A DNA stretch of 64,000 nucleotides from Clostridium sp. (GCA_023664325.1 JAMPFS010000002.1:1-64000); one strand, 5' to 3'; counted from the first letter of the stretch, positions 1 through 9,180 are shown. The notes: generated from the sequence alone by a model not told the origin. Program-made: numbers and translations.

Positions 1-64
1 AATAGTCTGGTACGAATCAAGGAAGTGTGGATAATTATGCGGAAACTCAAGTTATTTATCGCTC

Positions 65-93
65 TTGCTTTTTTTCCGTATGTTCTATATAAT
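65..93 (+). promoter_or_regulatory. Promoter of the PocR chemoreceptor gene with an operator-like palindrome
   Basis: A -35 box TTGCTT (65-70) and a -10 box TATAAT (88-93) are 17 bases apart. The -10 is flanked by 7-base inverted arms, TATGTTC (79-85) and GAACATA (94-100), which look like a binding site for a dimeric regulator. Transcription would start near base 100, so any start codon upstream of that is excluded. Confidence 0.7.
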
Positions 94-135
94 GAACATA
101 GTATTACTATTGTTCAAGAAAGGATAAATGGGGTT

Positions 136-918
136 ATGGATATCAGAGATTTTGTTAATGTAACAGAGTTGGAGGAATTAATGCAGAATTGGTCGGATGC
201 GACCGGGCTTGCTACCATCGGAGTGGATTCCAACGGAGAATACTTCACAAGAGATATTAATTTTACGGACTTTTGCATCAAATACACAAGAGGCAGTGAA
301 GAAGGGCTTGCCCGTTGTGCCAAATGTGATGCAGAATGTACAGGAACCTATTACTGTCATGCCGGTTTAATGGATTTCAGCCGTGACATCATTGTAAATG
401 GCAAGAAAGTCGGCGCCATCATTGGTGGACAGGTTCTCCCGGAAGAACCGGATGAAGATAAGTTCCGCGCAATCGCTGTTGAGTTGGGGATTGATCCTGA
501 GGAATACATTGCCGCTCTCCGCATGGTTCCTGTCCGCTCAGAACATTCTATCAAGGCAGCGGCACAGTTGCTCGGCGACATCGTAAATCGAATCGTCAAT
601 GCCAATTACAAGGCAATGCAGGACGAGAACAAGCTTGACTCCCTGGATGACAATATCGAAAAAGCTGCCGGATTAATTAAAGAAATCAATGAGAAATCAC
701 AGCAGCTCGATAAGATTGAAAGCAAGCAGAATATCCTGTCGCTCAACGCTTCCATTGAGGCAGCCAGAGCCGGTGAGTTTGGCCGTGGTTTTGCAGTTGT
801 TGCCGCTGAAGTCGGCAAACTGGCGGTTAATTCCGGAGAAATCAACAAATCCATCAAACAGTCTTTGAAAACACTGACCGAAGCAATCAAAGATCTGGAA
901 CAACACGCAAGACAATAA
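136..918 (+). CDS. Soluble PocR-domain methyl-accepting chemotaxis-type protein
   Basis: A 260-residue cytoplasmic sensor with no membrane segment. The first 170 or so residues are a PocR-type ligand-binding domain: clustered cysteines in the CAKCDAEC and YYCHAG stretches and a GAIIGGQVLPEEP segment typical of the family. The C-terminal 90 residues are a very short methyl-accepting signalling hairpin containing the conserved tip SLNASIEAARAGE followed by GRGFAVVAAEV. A longer frame opens with GTG at 25, but the promoter -10 lies at 88-93, so I start at the ATG at 136, which has AAGAAAGGA about 12 bases upstream. PocR domains are known to sense small carbon compounds such as diols; the ligand here is unknown. 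It probably works through cytoplasmic CheA arrays or as a free-standing regulator. Monocistronic, followed by a strong terminator. Confidence 0.8.
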   Translation: MDIRDFVNVTELEELMQNWSDATGLATIGVDSNGEYFTRDINFTDFCIKYTRGSEEGLARCAKCDAECTGTYYCHAGLMDFSRDIIVNGKKVGAIIGGQVLPEEPDEDKFRAIAVELGIDPEEYIAALRMVPVRSEHSIKAAAQLLGDIVNRIVNANYKAMQDENKLDSLDDNIEKAAGLIKEINEKSQQLDKIESKQNILSLNASIEAARAGEFGRGFAVVAAEVGKLAVNSGEINKSIKQSLKTLTEAIKDLEQHARQ

Positions 919-925
919 TTACATA

Positions 926-968
926 ACAAAAAAGATGTGTCTGCTACGACTTCAGACACATCTTTTTT
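926..968. terminator. Bidirectional intrinsic terminator
   Basis: Perfect 13-bp stem, AAAGATGTGTCTG (931-943) with CAGACACATCTTT (953-965), flanked by an A-run on the left and a T-run on the right. It can end both the chemoreceptor gene from the left and glyS from the right; the glyS stop is only a few bases away. Confidence 0.9.
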
Positions 969-972
969 TGTA

Positions 973-2370
973 TTAATACTCAAACTTCTTCTCGAAATAA
1001 GTTTTTAAATCCTCAATCTTGATTCGCTCCTGCTCCATGCTGTCACGATCCCGGACAGTTACTGCCCCATCCTCCTCTGATTCAAAATCATAGGTTACAC
1101 AATAAGGCGTTCCGATCTCATCCTGCCTGCGGTAACGTTTTCCAATGTTGCCCCGGTCATCATACTCACAGTTATAGGTCTTGGAAAGCTCCATGAAAAT
1201 CTTCTCGGCACCCTCCGCTAATTTTTTGGAAAGCGGAAGCACGCCGATTTTAACCGGTGCTAATGCCGGATGGAAATGCAGGACAGTACGCATATCCGGT
1301 TTTTCCTCCGTTCCGATATTCTCCTCATCATAGGCGGAACACAAAAATGCCAGTGTCACACGGTCTGCGCCAAGCGACGGCTCAATGACATATGGAATAT
1401 ACTTCACATTCTTTGTATCATCAAAGTATTCCATCGGCTCGCCGGATGTATTTTGATGCTGTGTCAAATCGTAATCCGTACGGTCTGCAATTCCCCAAAG
1501 TTCTCCCCATCCAAACGGGAACAGGTATTCAATATCGGTGGTCGCTTTGCTATAGAAAGAAAGCTCCTCTTTATCGTGATCCCTGTATCTGGTCTCCTCC
1601 GGATTCATGCCAAGATCCTTCAGCCAGTCAATGCAAAACTGTTTCCAATAGGCAAACCATTCAAGGTCTGTATCCGGCTCACAGAAAAATTCCAGTTCCA
1701 TCTGTTCAAATTCCCTTGTACGGAATGTAAAATTACCCGGTGAAATCTCGTTACGGAACGACTTCCCAATCTGTCCAATGCCAAATGGTATTTTTTTTCT
1801 GGATGTCCGCTGTACGTTTTTGAAATTAACAAAAATGCCCTGTGCCGTCTCCGGTCGTAAATAAATGGTGTTCTTTGCATCCTCTGTCACGCCCTGAAAT
1901 GTTTTAAACATCAGGTTAAATTCCCGGATATCCGTAAAATTATGCTTTCCGCAGCGCGGACAGTCAATACCGTTTTCCTCAATATAGTCCGCCATCTTTT
2001 CATGTGTCCATGCATCAACGGTTCCCTCTATGGAAATGCCCTTTTCCTCCATATAATCCTCAATCAGCTTATCCGCGCGGAATCTCTCTTTACATTCCTT
2101 ACAGTCCATCAAAGGATCTGAAAAACTTCCCAAATGCCCGGATGCCACCCATGTCTGCGGATTCATTAAAATGGAACAATCCACGCCTACATTATAAGGG
2201 TTTTCCTGAATAAACTTTTTCCACCATGCCCTTTTGATATTGTTCTTAAGCTCCACACCGAGATTTCCGTAATCCCACGTATTTGCCAGCCCTCCATAAA
2301 TTTCCGAACCCGGATACACAAAACCTCTCGCCTTTGCCAATGCCTCAATCTTATCCATTGTCTTTTCCAT
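973..2370 (-). CDS. glyS: Glycyl-tRNA synthetase, alpha2 (class II) type
   Basis: Charges tRNA-Gly with glycine in the cytoplasm. The 465 residues carry the class II core: a family N-terminus (KIEALAKARGFVYPGSEIYGG), the PETAQGIFVNF segment (motif 2 region), GIGQIGKSFRNEISP, GLGADRVTLAF-like motif 3 (SLGADRVTLAF) and a C-terminal anticodon-binding domain. A zinc-type CxxC pair (CPRCGKHNF) sits in the insertion. Length matches the dimeric eukaryote/archaea-like enzyme also found in many Firmicutes, not the alpha2beta2 GlyQ/GlyS form. The ATG at 2370 has GGCAGG eight bases upstream; a second in-frame ATG at 2358 is possible. Last gene of the leftward era-recO run, 33 bases after the lipoprotein gene. 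I saw no T-box leader in front of it. Confidence 0.95.
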   Translation of the reverse strand: MEKTMDKIEALAKARGFVYPGSEIYGGLANTWDYGNLGVELKNNIKRAWWKKFIQENPYNVGVDCSILMNPQTWVASGHLGSFSDPLMDCKECKERFRADKLIEDYMEEKGISIEGTVDAWTHEKMADYIEENGIDCPRCGKHNFTDIREFNLMFKTFQGVTEDAKNTIYLRPETAQGIFVNFKNVQRTSRKKIPFGIGQIGKSFRNEISPGNFTFRTREFEQMELEFFCEPDTDLEWFAYWKQFCIDWLKDLGMNPEETRYRDHDKEELSFYSKATTDIEYLFPFGWGELWGIADRTDYDLTQHQNTSGEPMEYFDDTKNVKYIPYVIEPSLGADRVTLAFLCSAYDEENIGTEEKPDMRTVLHFHPALAPVKIGVLPLSKKLAEGAEKIFMELSKTYNCEYDDRGNIGKRYRRQDEIGTPYCVTYDFESEEDGAVTVRDRDSMEQERIKIEDLKTYFEKKFEY

Positions 2371-2403
2371 AATCTAAACCTGCCTTTTTATTATATTCTA
2401 TAG

Positions 2404-2976
2404 CTATTTAAAAATAATAATTGCTTTCCCTTCACCACTTGTAGCCACGGTTCCATCCTTTACAGTAACCTGGTCATTATAATATAAAATATCGCCCTTT
2501 ACCACAACATCCGTTGCCTCAGACAGAATCAGAACCTCCGCCTTCTCTGTTCCGGAAAGCTTTGTGTAGGATACGGTCTTTCCATCCGCAGAGGTAAAGT
2601 CTCCCTCCAAATCCTCTTCCTTTACATTTTCATAAGCATCCAATGTACACTCCAACAAATTAAATCCGTTAAAGTTTTCCATGTCCTTATAGGTAAGCAC
2701 AAGTTTCACCTTACTCATATCCTCTGTATCAATATATGACTTTTTAACCAGCTTTCCATTCTCACCATTATAATCTTCAATCTGTTCGTCAATGTAAGCT
2801 TCCAAATCTCCGGCTTGTATCGAAGATCCCTTGAAATCCTCCACTGCAATCTCCACGATAGAACCATTCCCTTTTACTACTAGTGTGTTTTTGTCATACT
2901 TCTTTGCATCCATGCTGCATCCGGTAAGCAAACAGACAAATGCCGCAAAAAGCATGATGAACTGAATTTTCTTCAT
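2404..2976 (-). CDS. Small secreted lipoprotein of unknown function
   Basis: A 190-residue protein with a classic lipoprotein signal: MKKIQFIMLFAAF, a hydrophobic stretch and an LTGC lipobox, so the mature protein should be anchored to the outer face of the membrane by its lipidated cysteine. The mature part is acidic and beta-rich with no recognisable catalytic motif; its C-terminus (ILYYNDQVTVKDGTVATSGEGKAIIIF) reads like a beta-sandwich. A TTG start at 2985 is possible, but AGGAAAG lies ten bases before the ATG at 2976 and gives a cleaner signal peptide, so I use the ATG. It sits between recO and glyS and may be co-transcribed with them. Function not recognised. Confidence 0.75.
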   Translation of the reverse strand: MKKIQFIMLFAAFVCLLTGCSMDAKKYDKNTLVVKGNGSIVEIAVEDFKGSSIQAGDLEAYIDEQIEDYNGENGKLVKKSYIDTEDMSKVKLVLTYKDMENFNGFNLLECTLDAYENVKEEDLEGDFTSADGKTVSYTKLSGTEKAEVLILSEATDVVVKGDILYYNDQVTVKDGTVATSGEGKAIIIFK

Positions 2977-3124
2977 GATCTGCAATCTTTCCTTTCTTCC
3001 CTTTTTCTATCACCCTTTACGTCTCAAATCATTCCCTGTAAATTTATCATCCATTATCTCATGTATACATTTCTGATGTGACACGGATAGAACGAATACA
3101 TTTTACACACAAATAGATAATATT

Positions 3125-3865
3125 TCAAGACAAAGCGGCAAGAATTTCTAAAGAGTTGAATTTTTTTGGTATCTGGTGTTCAAAATAACGTCCCACAACC
3201 TCATCAAATTCCCGCCATACATCTTCCGAAAGCTGAAACGTATAGATCTTATTTACCGCCTCAGAAAGCACATATTGCACGGTATAAACAGCAGACTGCG
3301 ACAGCATCCGAACATTTCCTGCTTTTTTGATGCACTCTTTGCAGAGAAAACCATTCGCCGGCATATAAAAAGCCGCCACCTGCTTATTCCCGCAATTGGC
3401 GCAGGAAAATGCCGCCATTGCCTCACCATCATAAGCCAGAACCTTCAACTCAAAAATTCTCCGAACCAATGGATTTGGAATCTCTTTTTTCACCAGCGCC
3501 TTTAACGTCACATATAATAAATTCAGCATATTGACATCTCCCACGCCTTCCACACAGAGGTATTCCAACACATCACAAAAATATGTACCATAGCAGATCC
3601 CCTCAATATCATTTTTTACATCCAGAAAATATTCCTTTACATCTGCGCTGATTAAGCGGTAAGCATCAAAACCCTCCAATACGGTAAAGACTGCAAAATT
3701 AAAAGGTTCGCTGATTCCCAGAAACGGACTGTTCGGCTTTCTCGCCCCGCGTGCAAAGGCAGTAATCTTACCGCGTTCTTTGGTAAGAATCACTAAACGT
3801 TTATCATAATCACCCACCAGCGTACTGGAAAGCACCATCCCGGTAAGTTCGATTTTATCACGCAT
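3125..3865 (-). CDS. recO: DNA repair protein RecO
   Basis: Recombination mediator that works with RecF/RecR to load RecA on SSB-coated single-stranded DNA and to anneal strands. The 246 residues show the N-terminal OB fold (VLSSTLVGDYDKRLVILTKERGKITAFARGARKPNS) and a C-terminal helical domain with two CxxC pairs (CANCG and CKEC) that bind zinc in many RecO proteins. The ATG at 3865 has a strong AGGGGG nine bases upstream. It follows era by 55 bases in the same direction, the arrangement seen in many Firmicutes. Confidence 0.95.
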   Translation of the reverse strand: MRDKIELTGMVLSSTLVGDYDKRLVILTKERGKITAFARGARKPNSPFLGISEPFNFAVFTVLEGFDAYRLISADVKEYFLDVKNDIEGICYGTYFCDVLEYLCVEGVGDVNMLNLLYVTLKALVKKEIPNPLVRRIFELKVLAYDGEAMAAFSCANCGNKQVAAFYMPANGFLCKECIKKAGNVRMLSQSAVYTVQYVLSEAVNKIYTFQLSEDVWREFDEVVGRYFEHQIPKKFNSLEILAALS

Positions 3866-3920
3866 GTCTTACTGCCCCCTGTCCGTTCTTTGAAAACATC
3901 CATCATTTCCTGCCGCTTCC

Positions 3921-4817
3921 CTAATAATCTGTATCCTGATAACCATAATTCTTAAGCAGGAACTCGCTGTCCCGCCAGTCCTTTTTTACCTTTACCCATA
4001 ATTTCAGATTTACCTTTGTATCTAAGAGGTTCTCCATATCTTTCCTTGCCTGGGTTCCAATCTTCTTAAGCATGGCTCCCTGTTTCCCAATAATAATCCC
4101 CTTATGGGAATCCCGTTCGCAGATAATGGTGGCATCAATATCCACGATATTTCCGGTTTCCCGGTCTTTCATCCGGTCAATCACTACCGCAATGCCATGA
4201 GGAACCTCCTTGTCAAGGCTCCGAAGCGCTTTCTCCCTTATGATTTCTGCCACAATCGCCCGCTCCGGCTGATCCGTCACCGTATCCGCATCATAATACT
4301 GCGGCCCTTCCCCCAGATAACAGAAAATGGTTCTTAGCAGTTCATCCGTATTCTTATCCTTCAATGCTGCCACCGGAACGATCGCCTTGAAATCACAGAC
4401 TTCTTTATATGTGTCAATTGCCTTAAATACTGCCTCCTCGTTCACCGTATCAATCTTGTTTATGACAAGAATCACCGGTGTCGAAACCTTTGAAAGCTTC
4501 TCTACAATATACTGCTCCCCCGCCCCAATAAAAGTAGTCGGTTCTACCAGCCATAAAATCACATCTACTTCCTTCAGGGTACGCTCTGCCGTACTTAACA
4601 TGTATTCACCAAGCTTATTCTTCGCCCGGTTGATACCGGGGGTATCTAAAAACACAATCTGCCCCTCTTTCCCGGTATACACTGTCTGGATACGGTTTCT
4701 TGTGGTTTGTGCCTTTTTACTTGTGATGGCAATCTTCTGTCCGATCAAATGGTTCATCAGTGTCGATTTTCCGACATTCGGTCTTCCGATTATTGTTACA
4801 AATCCTGACTTAAACAC
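3921..4817 (-). CDS. era: GTPase Era
   Basis: Ribosome-assembly GTPase that binds the 3' end of 16S rRNA during 30S maturation. The G motifs are in order: GRPNVGKSTL (G1), TTRNR (G2 region), DTPGI (G3), NKID (G4); the C-terminal KH domain contains the GIIIGKQGAMLKKIG signature that contacts RNA. 298 residues is the normal length. The start is GTG at 4817 with GGAGG eight bases upstream; no better ATG exists. Between the DUF4349 gene (34-base gap) and recO. Confidence 0.96.
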   Translation of the reverse strand: MFKSGFVTIIGRPNVGKSTLMNHLIGQKIAITSKKAQTTRNRIQTVYTGKEGQIVFLDTPGINRAKNKLGEYMLSTAERTLKEVDVILWLVEPTTFIGAGEQYIVEKLSKVSTPVILVINKIDTVNEEAVFKAIDTYKEVCDFKAIVPVAALKDKNTDELLRTIFCYLGEGPQYYDADTVTDQPERAIVAEIIREKALRSLDKEVPHGIAVVIDRMKDRETGNIVDIDATIICERDSHKGIIIGKQGAMLKKIGTQARKDMENLLDTKVNLKLWVKVKKDWRDSEFLLKNYGYQDTDY

Positions 4818-4850
4818 TTATACTCCTCCCGAAACCAAAAAGTGGTTTCC

Positions 4851-5981
4851 CTATTCCTGTGTCTTTTCCTTCTCCGATTCTTCCACCGGAAGATCTTTTG
4901 CAGATGTGTCTTCCTCCCTTGTGTCATCTAAAAGCAGGTCCGCCTCCTCTTTTTCCTTTTTCAAACGTTTTTTACGCCTGTGCCTTTTGATCATGCTTCT
5001 GATGATCCAAATAATTAAAAATATGATGAATCCCCATATGGCGAGATATGGAAGCGCCACAATAAGCCCTACTAAGAAGTTCACAAATCCATTGCGGATG
5101 TCACGGAACGATTTTTCCAGACCGGTCGTTATCCTGGTAAAAAATGTGCTGTCATCCACTTCCACCGTGTAAGTCACTTCCTCTAAGGTGATGGATACCG
5201 TGCTATAAGTAACCAAATCATCATAAAGTTTCCTCTGGGATTCATAGTTTTCAAGCTCATAACGCACTTCGGTAAGCCGATCTTCCAGTGTTATAATGCT
5301 CTCTAGGGAATCTGCCTGTTTAAGCAAATCAAGCAGACGTTCCTGCTCTGTCTTTAGGGATGCAATACGGCTCTGCGTATCTGCATATTGCAGCGTAATA
5401 TCCTCTGCCGATTCCGACTGGCTCACCATCGTTCCCAGGCTGCCAAGTTCCCCCACAAACCGGTCACTGTTCTCTGCCGGGATTCTTGCCGTCAGATATA
5501 AAGACCGTTTACCGGAACCATAGACCTCAGAAGATGAAATATAGCCGTCATACGCATCAATTTTTTGTTTTAAATATGCCCGTGCCTCATCAAAATTCTC
5601 TGTCTCATAAGAATAATTGTACCGTTTAATAATCTTCTTGCTATCCTGCTTTGCAACCGTCTGCGCTGCACTTGGTTCGGCCGCCTGCCCCGTAGAAGAA
5701 CCTTTCTCCTCCGCTGTCAAACTCCCCTCTAGTCCATAATCACCGTCTGCAAAATCCTCTTCCGCCTGCATTTCGCAATCAGCCGCCCCCGCCACATCAT
5801 TAGCCACAGTGTCATAGCCGGCAGTCTCATCCGCATATGCAGCCGTCTCATAATAATCGGAAGACGCATTTTCACTTTTTGCATTCCCACAGCCTGTCAC
5901 ACTGACACCGAGCAATGCTGCTGCAAGCAGCCCGGCAGCCAGCTTATGATATCCGTTTCCCTGTTTTTTTCTTTTGATCAT
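4851..5981 (-). CDS. DUF4349-family membrane lipoprotein
   Basis: A 376-residue envelope protein. The N-terminus has a positively charged start, a hydrophobic segment and a VTGC lipobox, so it is probably lipidated. After an acidic, alanine-rich linker comes a DUF4349-type domain (about residues 115-275) with a long coiled coil (TLQYADTQSRIASLKTEQER onward). A hydrophobic stretch of about 25 residues (FLVGLIVALPYLAIWGFIIF) follows, then a basic and acidic charged cytoplasmic tail. Start ATG at 5981 with AGGAGG seven bases upstream. The role of the family is not established; an extracytoplasmic coiled coil tied to the membrane at both ends suggests envelope sensing or scaffolding, which is inference. 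It precedes era in the same orientation. Confidence 0.85.
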   Translation of the reverse strand: MIKRKKQGNGYHKLAAGLLAAALLGVSVTGCGNAKSENASSDYYETAAYADETAGYDTVANDVAGAADCEMQAEEDFADGDYGLEGSLTAEEKGSSTGQAAEPSAAQTVAKQDSKKIIKRYNYSYETENFDEARAYLKQKIDAYDGYISSSEVYGSGKRSLYLTARIPAENSDRFVGELGSLGTMVSQSESAEDITLQYADTQSRIASLKTEQERLLDLLKQADSLESIITLEDRLTEVRYELENYESQRKLYDDLVTYSTVSITLEEVTYTVEVDDSTFFTRITTGLEKSFRDIRNGFVNFLVGLIVALPYLAIWGFIIFLIIWIIRSMIKRHRRKKRLKKEKEEADLLLDDTREEDTSAKDLPVEESEKEKTQE

Positions 5982-6071
5982 AGTAATTCCTCCTCACACT
6001 TTCCTGTTTGCATGATAAGTGACAGAAAAATCAGAAAGTGTTGCAAAACGATAATCTTTTTTGCCGTTTCG

Positions 6072-8981
6072 TCATGCAAATGCCTTTATTTCCTGAAACA
6101 GCTCCTTCTCTTTATCAATCACATCTTCATCCCCTAATGCGCTCCGGTAATCTTCGGCAAAGACTGCCTCTAAATAAGGCGCCAGTGTACGGATTGTTTC
6201 CTGGTCGCACGATAATACCTCCTGACGAAGCTTTTCCAGTTCTTCCTGTGTAATCCCCGCCTGGTACATCACATCACTCTGCCTTCCGTCTGCTGCCGGA
6301 GTCAATGGAGCATCTAACTTGGCAATGGTTCCGATAATATACTTTACCATATCACGGTCAGATACCGTGAAATTCTTCACATAATCTACCGCCTGTTCAT
6401 AAATGCGATACGTTCTTGCAAGGTTTGGATCGCGGTAGGATGTAAAATAGGAATCGCCTGTCTGGGAAAATGAACACATGCAGCCATATGCGCCGCCCTT
6501 TACCCGCACATTGATCCATAAATAATCGTAGGAAAAGATAATCTGTAAAACTTGCAGCGCGCCTGTAAACTTAAGACCTTTGTCCATAAAATTGCCGGCT
6601 GCCGCCACATACTGCACCTTGCTTGATGTCTGAAATCCCTCATTCCTTGCCTGTAAATCAAATTGCTGTGTTGTCATATCCGAAGTATCATCATTTAGAT
6701 ATTTTTCCATAGATGTGACTGCCACTTCTAATGAATCCCTGATATCTTCCTTGCCGGTATATGAAATAAACAGATTTTCCCTCTTTGCAAAAGCATGCAA
6801 TAACTGCTTAAGCTTGTCGCAGGTCTCCTCATACCGGCTTTCAAAATCTTTATTTAATTCTGCAATAAATTCATAAAAGGTAATACCCTCTATCATTTCC
6901 TTCAAATATGCCGCTTTGGAAAAATAGGAGGATGCCCTGTTCGCCATCGCAATATGGCCGCTTTCCTGTATGCTCTCCTTTAACTGGGAATAAATTTCTG
7001 CAATGAGTTCTTTCATGCGCTTCTTATCTGTGATATGGGAGGTAAACACAATCTCCTCCATAAGCGCCAATGCATCCGGAAGATTCTCATGTAAAACCTT
7101 TGTCTTCACATCAAGGCTTGCCTTATATTCCCCTTTCTCCTTCCTGACTCCCATCACGGCAACGCTTGTTCCAACACCGCCGGTCTTTAAATCAATCTCA
7201 TTGGAAAGGCTTCTGTAATCCCTGCGGTCCGTATCCACTTCTTTATAAAGCGCAGTCAGCAGTGAAATGTATGGCATAAGTTCCAGCGAAACATGCGTCA
7301 GATCAAAATGGTAGGTTACATAGTCAATTCCATTGGTGAAAATATTATGCTTTAAAAGCCTGACATCTGCAACGATATCCTCTTCATTCTTAAGTTTATA
7401 TGCCTCTTTTCCGATATCCGAAAGTTCTAACAACGGGATTGTCAATAGTTTCTCCTCCGGCGTCGGCTCCGACTGATACTCCAAAAGCTCCTTTGTCTGC
7501 GCAACCAGCGCGGCAATTTCATTGTTCGATAAAGATGCCTTATATTGCGCAAGCTTCTTTGCTGTCAACATATCATTTTCTTTATTCATGCCCTTCTTTG
7601 GCACTGCCACGACAACCGCCTTATGGGTATTGCCCAATACATATTCCTTTAATATATTGGTGAAATAATCCGTTCCCACCTGCGCCTTTAAAAACTCAAA
7701 AACATCAATGTATTTTAAATACATAAATGGTTCGTTATCCTCGTAAAGCCAGCTGTTAAATGCCTGTAAACCATACATAAGCCCCTTCGGGTACCTTCCA
7801 TAATTCGCCTCCCGAAGCTTAAATTCAAAATGGTTAATCGCAGCTTCTAACACCTTCTCCTCCAATCCGTTTTCAATGATGTCGGAAAGTGTCTTCTCCA
7901 CAATAGATACGAAACGATCCTTATCCTCTGTTTTGCATCCCTTCGCCACAATACCGTAAAACGGCTGGTACATGCTGTCATCATACGAACTGTATACATC
8001 ACTGCTGATTCCCGCATCCACCAAAGCTTTTTTGACAGGCGCCCCCGGCACATCAATCATGACATAATCGAGAATGCCAAATGCGAGATTTAAAGTACGG
8101 TTCAAACTGCTGCCGATTACCGTATTATAGCTCAAATACGTATTCTTTTCTTCTTCCTCCGCATCAGACAACGGGTAAAAGACAGTAACTTCCTTTGCCT
8201 TTTCAAAGTCTTTCTGCAAATGAATTTCAGAATCCACTTCTAAATAATCAAAATCACTCAGGTACTCCTCATCAATAAAGGCAAGCTCTTTTTCCATCTC
8301 CACATCACCATACAGATAAATATAGCTGTTCGATGGGTGATAGTACTTTTTATGGAAATCCAAAAAGTCTTCATAGGTAAGTTCCGGAATATTTTTCGGA
8401 TCCCCGCCGGAATCACAGCCATAAGTGGTATCCGGGTACAATGCCTGCTGTACCGCCTGCGCAAGCTGGGAATCCGCAGAAGAATAGACTCCCTTCATCT
8501 CATTATATACCACGCCGTTATAAGTCAGGTCATCCTCTGCGCTTTCCAGATGGAAGTGCCAGCCCTCCTGTTTTAAGATCTTGTCATTTGAATAAATATC
8601 AGGATAAAAAACAGCATCCAGATAGACATCCATAAGATTGTGGAAATCCTTGTCATTGACGGATGCAATTGGATATACTGTCTTATCCGGATATGTCATG
8701 GCATTTAAAAAGGTATTGAGGGAACCCTTCGCAAGCTCCACAAACGGATCTTTCACCGGAAATTTTCTGGAACCGCAAAGCACGGAATGTTCAATAATAT
8801 GCGGAACACCTGTATCATTTGCCGGCGGGGTGCGGAACCCAATCGTAAACACCTTGTTTGTATCATCATTTTTCACAAGCATGACTCTTGCTTTCGTCCT
8901 GTTATGGGAAAGCAGATATGCTGTTCCATTCATCTCCTCAATATACTCTTCCTTTAACACTGTGTAATTGTTCACGTTCAT
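6072..8981 (-). CDS. M16C-family zinc metallopeptidase (insulinase/presequence protease type)
   Basis: A large 969-residue cytoplasmic peptidase. The inverted zinc motif HIIEH is at residues 61-65, with the downstream acidic ligand region around NEMKGVYSS (ELA-type helix) also intact. Length and the second-half domain with the GGAYGCMCSFSQTG segment (the conserved Arg/Tyr region of M16 C-halves) match the single-chain M16C proteases that form a closed chamber and degrade short peptides such as cleaved targeting or signal peptides. The ATG at 8981 has AGGAGG seven bases upstream. It has its own promoter at 9043-9071. The substrate cannot be read from sequence. Confidence 0.92.
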   Translation of the reverse strand: MNVNNYTVLKEEYIEEMNGTAYLLSHNRTKARVMLVKNDDTNKVFTIGFRTPPANDTGVPHIIEHSVLCGSRKFPVKDPFVELAKGSLNTFLNAMTYPDKTVYPIASVNDKDFHNLMDVYLDAVFYPDIYSNDKILKQEGWHFHLESAEDDLTYNGVVYNEMKGVYSSADSQLAQAVQQALYPDTTYGCDSGGDPKNIPELTYEDFLDFHKKYYHPSNSYIYLYGDVEMEKELAFIDEEYLSDFDYLEVDSEIHLQKDFEKAKEVTVFYPLSDAEEEEKNTYLSYNTVIGSSLNRTLNLAFGILDYVMIDVPGAPVKKALVDAGISSDVYSSYDDSMYQPFYGIVAKGCKTEDKDRFVSIVEKTLSDIIENGLEEKVLEAAINHFEFKLREANYGRYPKGLMYGLQAFNSWLYEDNEPFMYLKYIDVFEFLKAQVGTDYFTNILKEYVLGNTHKAVVVAVPKKGMNKENDMLTAKKLAQYKASLSNNEIAALVAQTKELLEYQSEPTPEEKLLTIPLLELSDIGKEAYKLKNEEDIVADVRLLKHNIFTNGIDYVTYHFDLTHVSLELMPYISLLTALYKEVDTDRRDYRSLSNEIDLKTGGVGTSVAVMGVRKEKGEYKASLDVKTKVLHENLPDALALMEEIVFTSHITDKKRMKELIAEIYSQLKESIQESGHIAMANRASSYFSKAAYLKEMIEGITFYEFIAELNKDFESRYEETCDKLKQLLHAFAKRENLFISYTGKEDIRDSLEVAVTSMEKYLNDDTSDMTTQQFDLQARNEGFQTSSKVQYVAAAGNFMDKGLKFTGALQVLQIIFSYDYLWINVRVKGGAYGCMCSFSQTGDSYFTSYRDPNLARTYRIYEQAVDYVKNFTVSDRDMVKYIIGTIAKLDAPLTPAADGRQSDVMYQAGITQEELEKLRQEVLSCDQETIRTLAPYLEAVFAEDYRSALGDEDVIDKEKELFQEIKAFA

Positions 8982-9042
8982 GCTCTACCTCCTGACACCT
9001 CTATCAAACATAATACTTTCCTAATCATTATTTCCAGAAAAT

Positions 9043-9071
9043 ACTATACCATTCATTTCTTATTTTGTCAC
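9043..9071 (-). promoter_or_regulatory. Promoter of the M16 peptidase gene
   Basis: On the minus strand GTGACA (-35, 9066-9071) and TATAGT (-10, 9043-9048) are separated by 17 bases, about 60 bases upstream of the M16 start. It lies directly after the tRNA terminator. Confidence 0.65.
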
Positions 9072-9072
9072 T

Positions 9073-9098
9073 AAAAAAGGAAGTCATCACTGACTTCC
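9073..9098 (-). terminator. Intrinsic terminator of the tRNA-Val/tRNA-Met unit
   Basis: Minus-strand stem GGAAGTCA/TGACTTCC (8 bp, 4-base loop) followed by six Ts, five bases past the 3' end of tRNA-Met. Confidence 0.9.
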
Positions 9099-9102
9099 CA
9101 AG

Positions 9103-9176
9103 TAGCGGAGGGGAGATTTGAACTCCCGACACCACGGGTATGAACCGTGTGCTCTAGCCAACTGAGCTACCCCGCC
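9103..9176 (-). tRNA. tRNA-Met (CAT anticodon)
   Basis: A 74-base cloverleaf: acceptor GGCGGGG pairs with CTCCGCT (two G-U pairs), D-arm GCTC, anticodon stem CACGG/CCGTG with loop TTCATAC, T-arm GGGAG-TTCAAAT-CTCCC, discriminator A. The CCA end is not encoded. CAT could mean elongator Met or a lysidine-modified Ile tRNA; the G1-U72 acceptor and overall sequence fit elongator Met. It is four bases downstream of tRNA-Val in one transcript. Confidence 0.93.
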
Positions 9177-9180
9177 ATAA

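Noticed and set aside
25..135. GTG-initiated N-terminal extension of the PocR chemoreceptor
   Set aside because: The promoter hexamers lie at 65-93, inside this extension, and no ribosome site precedes the GTG.
606..983. 125-codon open frame antisense to the PocR receptor
   Set aside because: It is the complement of a conserved signalling hairpin, crosses the terminator and has no ribosome site.
2371..2403. T-box leader for glyS
   Set aside because: Only 33 bases separate it from the lipoprotein gene; no T-box motif was found there.
4327..5172. 281-codon open frame antisense to era and the DUF4349 gene
   Set aside because: The opposite strand encodes clear Era and DUF4349 proteins; the frame has a biased composition and no family signature.
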